14,450 nt of DNA from Mycolicibacterium gilvum (lineage in GTDB: Bacteria > Actinomycetota > Actinomycetes > Mycobacteriales > Mycobacteriaceae). This document shows, piece after piece, positions 1 through 6,710 of the stretch (the stretch's first letter is position 1; every line of letters starts with the position of its first letter). The DNA lies in NCBI RefSeq assembly GCF_900454025.1, contig NZ_UGQM01000003.1, positions 1 through 14,450 of the forward strand. Direction: 5' to 3'. The notes beneath the pieces are model-generated. The model did no database searches, was not told the DNA's origin, and saw only the letters and a list, made by a program, of their open reading frames with translations. A program made the position numbers and the translations under genes.

Positions 1-432
1 GTGGTGGCGATCCTGGCGGTGTGCGTTCCGTTGGGCTGGCTGGCCGGCGTGGCGATCAAATCCGTTCTGGTGAACCTGATTCCGCAGACGCTACGGGCAT
101 TTCCAATCGCTGCTCTGCTGTGGTCGGGGGCTGCACTCGGGGCCCCGATCCTGGCTCTGTATGACCCTGCACCGACGTTCGGTCAGATGGTGGTGGTGCC
201 GTGGCTGTGTGTCCAACTGGCTGCGGCCCCGGTGATGGCCGGCGTGTACGGCATCGCCGAGGGCTGGTTGGCGATCCCCGGCTCAGATCAGTGTTGGCCG
301 CTGACTCCAGCAGAGCCCGCATTGAGCCCCGAGGATGCCGCCGAGATTCTGGGGCCCTACGAGATCACCGGACCGCCGGTGGTAGAGCCCCGCCCGCTGC
401 CCGACCATGGCGAGCGGATGCCGCGATGGTGA
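1..432 (+). CDS. Three-helix membrane protein, possibly 5'-partial
   Basis: The reading frame is open from base 1 (GTG) to a TGA at 430-432, giving 143 residues; the true start may lie upstream of the window. It shows three hydrophobic segments, at about residues 2-24, 36-54 and 62-86, followed by a proline- and acid-rich tail of about 50 residues that is probably cytoplasmic. I do not recognise the family. On the same strand as the conjugation operon, it may be an accessory membrane protein of the transfer system, but that rests only on location. It converges on the HTH regulator gene, with 14 bp between the two stop codons, so it does not belong to the operon starting at 1043. The membrane topology is well supported; function is unknown. 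Confidence 0.65.
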   Translation: MVAILAVCVPLGWLAGVAIKSVLVNLIPQTLRAFPIAALLWSGAALGAPILALYDPAPTFGQMVVVPWLCVQLAAAPVMAGVYGIAEGWLAIPGSDQCWPLTPAEPALSPEDAAEILGPYEITGPPVVEPRPLPDHGERMPRW

Positions 433-446
433 GCGCCGCCGGCGCC

Positions 447-953
447 TCAGCGCTGCACACTCTCGGCTGCGACGTCGCGGTCGGCGAACTCCTCGACCAG
501 GCTGCGGTCAACGCGCAGTTCCTCGGCCAACCGGTCATGTGCGGCGTAGAGACGGTTGATCCGATCGTCGAACGCGCGCAGGTCGTCGTGCGCGCGCTCG
601 ATTTCCTCGTGCAGTTGGGTGAGCAGCCGATCGGCGATGTCGTCTTTGGTCAGCGGCGTCGCGGCCTGCTCCTGGAGCCGCACGTTTTTGGTGGCGCGTG
701 CGGTGATGCTCAGCGGATAGCCGCCCAACAGCACGACCGCCGCCGAGCCGGGCTGCCAGCCCAGAGTGCGATCGATGCGCAGCAGCGTGCGCACTCGGGG
801 GGTGTTCTGGGTATCGCGGTCGCGCACCGCGGCCAACGTGCTGAAGTTCGGGAAGCCTCGCCGGTTGGCTTCTTCCCTCGACATCCGCAGCTTGGCCAGC
901 CGGGCGTCGACGAAGTGCATAAGCCGGGGAACGCCGTCGGCGGGAACCGTCAT
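447..953 (-). CDS. Atypical HTH transcriptional regulator with C-terminal coiled coil
   Basis: From ATG 953 the product has 168 residues. Residues about 10-78 resemble the atypical helix-turn-helix domain of many mycobacterial and mycobacteriophage regulators: a short N-terminal helix, a serine-rich STLAAVRD turn/recognition segment, then RTLLRIDRTLGWQPGSAAVVL, where the LGW-x-PGS pattern is typical. Residues about 100-160 are charged and heptad-like, suggesting a dimerising coiled coil. A longer form from GTG 1004 would add 17 residues, but the ATG is preferred: a TAAGTT box lies 7 nt upstream, and the extra residues look unlike a domain. It diverges from the T4SS operon, so it is a good candidate for an operon repressor or activator and for autoregulation. 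DNA-binding role is well supported by the fold pattern; its target is inferred from position. Confidence 0.78.
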   Translation of the reverse strand: MTVPADGVPRLMHFVDARLAKLRMSREEANRRGFPNFSTLAAVRDRDTQNTPRVRTLLRIDRTLGWQPGSAAVVLLGGYPLSITARATKNVRLQEQAATPLTKDDIADRLLTQLHEEIERAHDDLRAFDDRINRLYAAHDRLAEELRVDRSLVEEFADRDVAAESVQR

Positions 954-960
954 ATTTTCC

Positions 961-966
961 AACTTA
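961..966 (-). promoter_or_regulatory. Putative -10 box (TAAGTT) for the HTH regulator
   Basis: TAAGTT on the minus strand fits the mycobacterial TANNNT -10 pattern. It is followed by GGAAAAT and then the ATG at 953, so transcription would begin about one base before the start codon, giving an essentially leaderless message. No clear -35 box is visible, which is common for mycobacterial promoters. The GGAA stretch next to the ATG could instead serve as a weak ribosome-binding site. Confidence 0.4.
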
Positions 967-1011
967 CCGCACCCGATTGGCAAAGTCGGCCAGCGAATTT
1001 TCACCCCCGAT

Positions 1012-1022
1012 ATATGTCATAT
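1012..1022. promoter_or_regulatory. Odd palindrome ATATG-T-CATAT, candidate operator
   Basis: A perfect 5-bp inverted repeat around a single central T, in the most AT-rich part of an otherwise GC-rich intergenic region. It lies between the divergent regulator and the T4SS operon and covers the place where the -35 contact of the rightward promoter would be, as expected of an operator for the adjacent HTH protein. Binding is inferred from position and symmetry only. Confidence 0.35.
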
Positions 1023-1030
1023 GCCGACGT

Positions 1031-1036
1031 TAGGTT
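1031..1036 (+). promoter_or_regulatory. Putative -10 box (TAGGTT) for the T4SS operon, leaderless arrangement
   Basis: TAGGTT matches TANNNT and its last base sits at position -7 if transcription starts at the A of the ATG at 1043. That is the classic geometry of a mycobacterial leaderless promoter. The gene lacks a Shine-Dalgarno sequence (the six bases before the ATG are GCCCGC), which agrees with leaderless initiation. No consensus -35 is seen; the AT-rich palindrome occupies that position. Confidence 0.45.
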
Positions 1037-1042
1037 GCCCGC

Positions 1043-1399
1043 ATGAAGATTCTTCTGGCCCTGTTTGCCGTCCTGGCCGCCCTCGCGGCGGTCGCCGTTC
1101 TCGCCGTGGTGCAGCTCGTGATCAAACTCGCCCCGCTTCTGGTGCTACTCGCCGTGGCGGTGGTCGTCGCCAAGGCTGTGCAGGCTCGTCGGCGTCCGCC
1201 CCCGCCGCTGATGCCGGCGCTGCCGCCGGCCCGGCGGGTGACCCCCGCTGTCACCGCACCGCCACGACCGGTGGGATGGGCGCCGCAGGCCCCCGGCGGG
1301 TGGGTGCTGTTGCCGGTGTGGATGGGGCCCGCGCCGGTGGCGTGGCGGCCTCCGCCCACCGTGATCGACGCCGACGTGGAGGGCGAGCACCGTGGCTGA
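1043..1399 (+). CDS. Small two-helix membrane protein with proline-rich tail
   Basis: The product has 118 residues. Residues 2-24 and 27-45 are almost entirely Leu/Ala/Val and form one helical hairpin, or one very long hydrophobic segment. They are followed by an ARRR motif (positive-inside signal) and a Pro/Ala/Trp-rich tail of about 70 residues, with PPPP and WRPPP runs, likely cytoplasmic. It is the first gene of the T4SS operon and appears to be translated from a leaderless message. Its 3' end overlaps the next start by 8 bp. I do not recognise the family. The proline-rich tail suggests a docking or scaffold function, but that is conjecture. The start choice rests on the ATG position relative to the TAGGTT box. 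Confidence 0.68.
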   Translation: MKILLALFAVLAALAAVAVLAVVQLVIKLAPLLVLLAVAVVVAKAVQARRRPPPPLMPALPPARRVTPAVTAPPRPVGWAPQAPGGWVLLPVWMGPAPVAWRPPPTVIDADVEGEHRG

Positions 1400-2510
1400 T
1401 ACCCCGATCATCACCGATGAGAGCTGGGTCGATGAACTGATGGGCGGGCCCGACCCGGCCGCGGTGCCCACCGCCGCGACGATGCAGCCAGGCGTGGCCG
1501 ACCTCGACGCCGCCCAACCCGAGCCCGAGCCTGAGCATGAGCCCGAAGCTGAGCAGTACGACGATTCGGCCGAGGCTCCTACCGATCCGCGGCTGCAGTC
1601 CGGCGCCGGGATCGCTGACGAGGCGCCGCCCGTGCATCTCGACACCGCAGCAGCCTTGACCGCCGAGCGCGACGAATCCGGGGTGGCCCGCGCCGACGCG
1701 GGCGCCAAACGCACTGCCGTGGCGCTGGGGGTGGGGCTCGTCGTGGCGGTGAGCGCCATCGTCGCCGCGCTGGTCACCTTCAGCGACACCGATGCACCTG
1801 CCGCGCCCCGTCAGGACAGTGCGGCTGCGGCCGCGCCCGTGGCCCAGCCGCAGCCGGTTCCTACCTCCGCCGCCCCGACCGTCCCTCAGGATCAGTCCAT
1901 TCCCTTCACCGCCAGCGCCCCGTGTGCAGCCGGGTCAACCTCAGCGCAGTCGCTGACCGACACCGCCACCGATTCGGCGTGGGTGTGCGCCCGCGGCTCA
2001 CGTGATGAAGCCCTCGAAGGCAAGGTCCTCACTGTCGACTTCGGCAAGAGCTACATGGTCTCCGGTGTCGAGGTCACGCCGGGATGGGTGGCGAAAACGC
2101 CTGGGGGACAGGACCGATGGCTCCAGCATCGGGTGGTGACGCGGCTGCAATACATCTTCCTCAACGGCAACGTGGTCTCTGACATCTTCACTCAGGACAC
2201 CGGGAACGCCCACGGCCCGGTCACCGCCGCGCTGCCGCGACGGGTCTTGGCCTCCCGGGTCAATGTGGTGGTCTTGCAGACCTCCCGCCCACCTGCCTCA
2301 CCGTTGCCGCCGGCCACCGATCCCGCTGCCCTGCCTGAGGCGCAGCCGGGGCTGGTGGAATCGCTGCTCGGCGAGGGTGGCGGGCCGCTGTCGGAAACAC
2401 CGCAGAACCCTGAGCCGTATCCGGATCTGACCGTGCCCGACAACGGCAGCGACCCCGTGGACAACACGTTCGCGATGAGCGCATTGAAGTTTCTCGGTTA
2501 CCAGCCCTAA
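1392..2510 (+). CDS. Membrane-anchored protein with discoidin/NPCBM-like (galactose-binding fold) domain
   Basis: GTG start, chosen because GGAGGG lies 8 nt upstream (1378-1383); 372 residues. An acidic, disordered N-terminal region of about 105 residues includes a Pro-Glu repeat (residues 43-52). A single transmembrane helix at about 108-130 follows, then an Ala/Pro linker (132-165). A compact domain at about 165-300 carries two cysteines (C178, C199) that could pair outside the membrane. Its pattern of SAWVC, LTVDFG, V-x-VTPGW and VNVVVLQTS resembles the beta-sandwich of F5/8-type or NADase-type glycan-binding domains. The last 70 residues are Pro-rich. Likely topology is N-in, C-out. In a conjugation operon, an extracytoplasmic carbohydrate-binding-like module could bind the envelope glycan or hold the channel; this role is inferred. 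Confidence 0.72.
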   Translation: MADTPIITDESWVDELMGGPDPAAVPTAATMQPGVADLDAAQPEPEPEHEPEAEQYDDSAEAPTDPRLQSGAGIADEAPPVHLDTAAALTAERDESGVARADAGAKRTAVALGVGLVVAVSAIVAALVTFSDTDAPAAPRQDSAAAAAPVAQPQPVPTSAAPTVPQDQSIPFTASAPCAAGSTSAQSLTDTATDSAWVCARGSRDEALEGKVLTVDFGKSYMVSGVEVTPGWVAKTPGGQDRWLQHRVVTRLQYIFLNGNVVSDIFTQDTGNAHGPVTAALPRRVLASRVNVVVLQTSRPPASPLPPATDPAALPEAQPGLVESLLGEGGGPLSETPQNPEPYPDLTVPDNGSDPVDNTFAMSALKFLGYQP

Positions 2511-2524
2511 GAAAAGAGACCACT

Positions 2525-3439
2525 GTGGCACTGTCGAAAACCTGGCAAGGGCGTCTCCGCCGATGGCGCGGTGGCGCCCATCGGGCCGGTGTCATCGCCC
2601 TGGTCGCCGCCGCGGTCTTCGGCGCCGCCGCGGGCTGCAAGGTGTTCTTCGCCCCCGATCGCCCTGACTTCATCGGGATCGCTCAGCGTGAACGCAACCA
2701 ACAAAGCGTTGTCGGCGCGTTCGCCTCGGACTTCGTGGTGGCCTGGCGCACGGCGACGGTGAATCAGCGCGACAGCTTGGCGCGCTTCATCACCCTGCCC
2801 GAGCAGGGACTGGCGCTGCCCTCGACGCCGGCTGCGGTGATCACCGCGCCCCAGGTGGGCCCGGTGCTGCGGATGGGCACCCTCGATGACACCGAGCTCT
2901 ATACCGCGGTCATCTCGGTCAACGAACGCCCCTACGCCTCGGCCCAACCGACCCGCACCTTCTACCAGGTGCCGGTGTCGCTGTGGAACCGTCAGCCACG
3001 CGCTCTGGACTTCCCGGCCCAGATCAACGATCCCGGCCCGGGCGCGGATTTCGCGCTCGACTACCGCAACGCTCTAGGCCCCGAAAGCCCGGTGTTCGCC
3101 GTGGTGGCCGGATTCATCCGCACCTACCTCACCGCCACCAACGGCCTGGATCGCTACGTGGTTGCCGGTGCCCCCCTGCGCCCGATCGGCGGCTACCAAA
3201 GCGCGGTGGTCTCCTCAGCGGCCACCAGTCGCAGCGTGCCCGAAGCGCCGGCGCCGGGAGAGCAATTGCATGTGCGGGCCACAGTCGTCGCCCAAACCTC
3301 GCAGTTTGCCACAGTGAATCTGGTGTACCCGCTGACGCTGGAAAATAGCGGCGGGACCTGGATGGTGGCGGCCATAGACTTAGTGCCACAGGTCGGCGGT
3401 CAATCAGAAGCCGATCCGGTAGCCAAACCACATAGCTAA
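2525..3439 (+). CDS. Conjugal transfer protein, TcpC/VirB8-like
   Basis: GTG start with a purine-rich GAAAAGAGA just upstream; 304 residues. There is a basic cytoplasmic N-terminus (residues 1-20, with several Arg), one transmembrane helix at about 21-38, then an extracytoplasmic part with two consecutive alpha/beta units (about 48-160 and 185-290). This is the arrangement of TcpC from clostridial pCW3-type systems, whose two NTF2-like domains match VirB8, an assembly factor of the T4SS inner membrane complex. The N-terminal helix of the first unit (SVVGAFASDFVVAWRT) and of the second (FAVVAGFIRTYLTA) fit NTF2-like starts. Cys38 at the end of the helix lies in GAAAGC, so a lipobox-like reading is possible but less likely. 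The assignment relies on topology, length and neighbours. Confidence 0.75.
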   Translation: MALSKTWQGRLRRWRGGAHRAGVIALVAAAVFGAAAGCKVFFAPDRPDFIGIAQRERNQQSVVGAFASDFVVAWRTATVNQRDSLARFITLPEQGLALPSTPAAVITAPQVGPVLRMGTLDDTELYTAVISVNERPYASAQPTRTFYQVPVSLWNRQPRALDFPAQINDPGPGADFALDYRNALGPESPVFAVVAGFIRTYLTATNGLDRYVVAGAPLRPIGGYQSAVVSSAATSRSVPEAPAPGEQLHVRATVVAQTSQFATVNLVYPLTLENSGGTWMVAAIDLVPQVGGQSEADPVAKPHS

Positions 3440-3465
3440 CGCACCTCAAGAAAGGCGAGACGAAT

Positions 3466-3756
3466 ATGGCAGAGAATACCGAATTACTCGCGGCGTCAGG
3501 CCTTTTTGAGGCCGGCAACAAGCTCGGCCTGGCGGTGCTGGGCTTCTTGGCACTCGCCGCACTGGTCATCGGCGCCGGATCGGCCATCCGCAAGCTCAAA
3601 GAAGGCTCCGGGGCGGCCATCACCGCCGAAATCGGTGCCATCGTGTTCGCGGTCCTCATCGGGCTCTCGGTCGGCATCGCCTCCGCGCTCACCCAGGAAG
3701 CCGAGGACTCCGGCATCCGCAACCCGGTCCGCGTCGACAGCGTGTGGGATCGCTGA
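3466..3756 (+). CDS. Small two-helix membrane protein, possible pilin-like T4SS component
   Basis: The product has 96 residues, preceded by AAGAAAGG at 3448-3455. It has two hydrophobic helices (about 19-38 and 53-74) joined by a short basic loop (RKLKEGSG), with short polar ends. Size and hairpin topology match VirB2-type pilins and other small T4SS subunits, and the gene sits immediately before the VirB3- and VirB4-like genes, the usual place for VirB2. No long signal peptide is evident, and I cannot confirm a pilin identity from sequence alone. Alternatives are a TcpD-like small membrane subunit or a holin-like protein. The coding call is strong; the function is tentative. Confidence 0.72.
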   Translation: MAENTELLAASGLFEAGNKLGLAVLGFLALAALVIGAGSAIRKLKEGSGAAITAEIGAIVFAVLIGLSVGIASALTQEAEDSGIRNPVRVDSVWDR

Positions 3757-3760
3757 GCGC

Positions 3761-4108
3761 ATGGGCAACGACACCTCGGCCAAGATCTACTCCGATCAAC
3801 GCTCGCTGCCCATCCATCTGGGCGACTCCGGTGACGGATTCACGCTGCCGTTCAAGGAGAAATGGCGCGCCCCCGACGCTATCGCCGCGGTGCTGGGCTT
3901 CGTGGTGACCGGTTCGCTGGTGACGGCCAACATCACCAACGGGGCCAGTGCGTTCCGCATCCTCATCCTCGGCGTGGTGATCACGGTGGCTGCGGTGTGG
4001 CTGCTGTCGAAGCTGCCCGCCACCCGCCCGTCGCTGCGCACCCGCGCCCACTGGTGGTGGGAAAACCTGCGCCCGCAGGTCATCTCATCGCACCGCCCTC
4101 CCGGTTAA
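3761..4108 (+). CDS. TcpE/VirB3-like inner membrane protein
   Basis: The product has 115 residues starting at ATG 3761, only 4 nt after the previous stop, so it is probably translated by coupling; the upstream Shine-Dalgarno is poor. The frame stays open upstream but there it only shadows the preceding gene. A polar N-terminus of about 35 residues contains a DGFTLPFKEKWR segment. Two transmembrane helices follow at about 39-55 and 66-84, then a basic, Trp-rich C-terminus (HWWWENLRP). A small two-helix protein directly upstream of VirB4 fits the TcpE/PrgI/VirB3 group, which anchors the VirB4 ATPase at the membrane. The family call rests on size, topology and position. Confidence 0.68.
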   Translation: MGNDTSAKIYSDQRSLPIHLGDSGDGFTLPFKEKWRAPDAIAAVLGFVVTGSLVTANITNGASAFRILILGVVITVAAVWLLSKLPATRPSLRTRAHWWWENLRPQVISSHRPPG

Positions 4109-4121
4109 GAAGGGTCCTGCC

Positions 4122-6710
4122 ATGTCTGTGCCCGCCCCGCTGCGCGCGATCGGCAACCTGCGGCTGACCCCGCACGGGGTCTACGCCGACTATCTGCTCT
4201 CCGGACAGCCGTTCATCTTCCTCTCCGAAGAGTGGCAGGACCGGGTGGCTGCCGAGCACGCCGAGCTGTGGCGTGCGCTGCCGTCAGGATCTTCGATCAG
4301 TGGCCTGACGGTCCCGGTGGCCCCGCGCGCCACCGTCCGCAAAATGCTGTACAGCCACCCCGATTTGCGCCCCGGCGCGGCCGCCCCCGAGGGCGTGTCC
4401 GAGGCGGCGCGGCCCTGGGTGCAGCACTGCCGCAGCTGGGAACCCACCATCGCCGGGCACCGCGCTCGCCGCCGTATCTACTGGCTGAGCCTGCCCCTGG
4501 ATTACGGGCTGGCCGGGCGCACCCCCAGCGGCACGTGGCGGCGCATGGTCGACGCCGCACTCGGCCGTGACAAGGACACCGACTCCTCCATCGCCTACTA
4601 CCGTGACCTGGCCGCCCAGATGGTCGCCGCGCTGCCTGCGGTGTTCTTTCCCAAACCGGCCACGGTGGAACAGATCTGGTGGCATTGGAACTACATCGCC
4701 AGCCGCGGCGCCTGGGATGCGCCGCTGCCGACACAACCGTTCAATCCCGACGCCACCCTGCCGGGGTCGGCGTTCACCCCGGTCCACCTGGACCCAGGTG
4801 CGGCTCAGCTGCGCGCCCGCCGCTGGCGGGCGGCCCGCACCGACGCCGACGTGTTCGTACGTACCTTCCGGGATCGCACCGATGGTGTTGCGGACTCCTA
4901 TCAAGCGCTGCTGCCCTTAGACAGCTTCCCCGACAACGGAATTGCCTGGCCGCGCTCGACACTGTTCAAGGTTCTCGATGACCTCACGACACCGACCACG
5001 GTCTTGGACTGGACGATCAACATCACCTTCACCAGTGCGGATGTGGCCGTGTCGACCGCAGAGAACGTCATCGTCAACATTCGCGACCAGTACCGCCAGC
5101 GCGGCCGCCACGCATCGAGTTCCGACGAGCTGCTGCGCAAGCTGGCCTCCGGGCGGGAGCTGGCCTCAGAACTCAAACGCGGTAGCGCCGAGCGCGGTGT
5201 GAACGCCGCCATCGTCATCGCTGCGGCCGCCGGTGACCCGGATACGGTGAACCGGGCCGTCGCCGACGTCGCCCGCACCTACCGCGGCCAGAACATCGGC
5301 TCGAAACGGTGGCGCGGCAGCCAGCCCACATTGTGGCGGGCGTTCACCCCGGGCGGGGAGCGCCGCGCCGCCCTCGACGAGTTCCGCAACCCGACCACCA
5401 CCAAGCGGTTTGCGCCGTTCGTCCCGCTGCTGGCGAGCAAGCTCGGAAACAACACCGGCGTCCCTTTGGGGATGAACCTGACCAGCCCGGGGCTGCGCGA
5501 CGTCGTTCTCCTCGATGTCCTCAACGCGCCGGCCCGCGAGAATCCGGCGAATCTGGTGATCTGCGGCTCCCCGGGCCGCGGCAAATCGCATGCGACGAAG
5601 AATTTGAGCCGCTCGTGGCTCAAACTCGGCGCCGGTCTGCATTTATTCGATCCCACCGACGCCCGCGAACACGAAACAGCGTTGGCCGATTTCGACGATA
5701 AAGTCGTCATTGATGTCAGTCGCATGAATTTCAGTCTCGATGGATTGCGGGTTTTTCCTTATAAAGAAGCCGCAGAACGAACCATCGACCATTTGCTACC
5801 GCAATTGGGATTGTCGCCATTGAGCCGGGGCGCTCAGCGGCTGTGGGGGCTGCTGGCCCCGGAGTCACGCGAGGCCAACGGCATCGGCAGCACCGCGCAG
5901 CTGATCAGATATCTCCGCGACATGCCCACAGCGCGGCGCACCGACGCCGACGAAGATCTGCTCATCGGGTTGGAGGGCCTGGCCGCCCAACGCCTGCTGC
6001 GGCCACTGTTTGATGAGTCTCTGCCCGTTCCCGACATCGCCACCACCCAATGCGTGATCTGGAATTTCGCCGGACTCAAGCTGCCCACGGTCACCGAGGA
6101 ATACCAGGCCCACCTGCATCAGCAGACCACCCCTGGCCAGCGCGCCGCCCAAGCGCTCTACGGGCTGGGCGCCGAAGTGGCGCAGTCGATCTTTTTCGGC
6201 CGCCCCGATCAGTCCGACATGTTGGTCGTCGAGGAGTGCGCAGCGTGGACCAACTCTCCGGGCGGACAGAAGTGCGCGAACACGATCATCCGCCAGGGCC
6301 GTAAGGCCTGGACGGGGTTCTGCGGTATCAGCCAGCAGCCGATCAAAGACTTCGCCGTGCTGGAGGACGAGTTCATAGATCAGCGACTGTGCCTGGGGTT
6401 CAAGCGATCTGACATCGCCAAAGCAACCTTGCAGTGGTGTGACCGCGACCTGGACCGCCACCCGGAGCTGCTGGCCAACTACGTCAACAACACCAGCCCC
6501 GTGCAGCTGGTCGACCACGGCGACGATGCGATCGATGACCGCTACGGAAAGGTGGTCCCCGGCCGCGAGGGCGAAGCGTGGTTCCTCGACGAGTTCGGTG
6601 GCTTCGGCAAGGTGGCGCTGTTTGCAGCCCCGACCGCAGCACTGGCCGCCCGCTTCGACACCAACCCCCACCGAGCTCGGCAACGCAGCCAGGCCACGCA
6701 GCGATCATGA
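4122..6710 (+). CDS. virB4: VirB4-like T4SS ATPase (conjugal transfer ATPase)
   Basis: The product has 862 residues; AAGAAGGG at 4107-4114 sets the ATG. The N-terminal half (about 1-440) is the divergent membrane-interacting domain; the C-terminal half is a RecA/FtsK-like ATPase. Walker A is GSPGRGKS (482-489). Walker B is MLVVEE (700-705), with glutamate where aspartate is usual. A conserved Arg/Gln-rich segment (IIRQGRKAWTGFCGISQQP, about 722-740) corresponds to the VirB4/TrwB motif leading to the sensor region. It is expected to be a cytoplasmic hexameric motor that powers substrate transfer or pilus assembly and docks on the TcpE/VirB3-like product. It overlaps the next gene by ATGA. A stretch at about 5701-5820 is distinctly AT-rich for this gene. 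Similar genes are also named tcpF or traE. Confidence 0.9.
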   Translation: MSVPAPLRAIGNLRLTPHGVYADYLLSGQPFIFLSEEWQDRVAAEHAELWRALPSGSSISGLTVPVAPRATVRKMLYSHPDLRPGAAAPEGVSEAARPWVQHCRSWEPTIAGHRARRRIYWLSLPLDYGLAGRTPSGTWRRMVDAALGRDKDTDSSIAYYRDLAAQMVAALPAVFFPKPATVEQIWWHWNYIASRGAWDAPLPTQPFNPDATLPGSAFTPVHLDPGAAQLRARRWRAARTDADVFVRTFRDRTDGVADSYQALLPLDSFPDNGIAWPRSTLFKVLDDLTTPTTVLDWTINITFTSADVAVSTAENVIVNIRDQYRQRGRHASSSDELLRKLASGRELASELKRGSAERGVNAAIVIAAAAGDPDTVNRAVADVARTYRGQNIGSKRWRGSQPTLWRAFTPGGERRAALDEFRNPTTTKRFAPFVPLLASKLGNNTGVPLGMNLTSPGLRDVVLLDVLNAPARENPANLVICGSPGRGKSHATKNLSRSWLKLGAGLHLFDPTDAREHETALADFDDKVVIDVSRMNFSLDGLRVFPYKEAAERTIDHLLPQLGLSPLSRGAQRLWGLLAPESREANGIGSTAQLIRYLRDMPTARRTDADEDLLIGLEGLAAQRLLRPLFDESLPVPDIATTQCVIWNFAGLKLPTVTEEYQAHLHQQTTPGQRAAQALYGLGAEVAQSIFFGRPDQSDMLVVEECAAWTNSPGGQKCANTIIRQGRKAWTGFCGISQQPIKDFAVLEDEFIDQRLCLGFKRSDIAKATLQWCDRDLDRHPELLANYVNNTSPVQLVDHGDDAIDDRYGKVVPGREGEAWFLDEFGGFGKVALFAAPTAALAARFDTNPHRARQRSQATQRS

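Noticed and set aside
433..445. Hairpin GCGCC-GCC-GGCGC between the convergent genes at the left end
   Set aside because: Only 5 bp with a 3-nt loop and no U-run; expected by chance in GC-rich DNA, so not called a terminator.
201..1046. Plus-strand open frame of 281 codons crossing gene 1 and the HTH regulator
   Set aside because: It overlaps two better-supported genes and the intergenic control region, and its product shows no recognisable domain.
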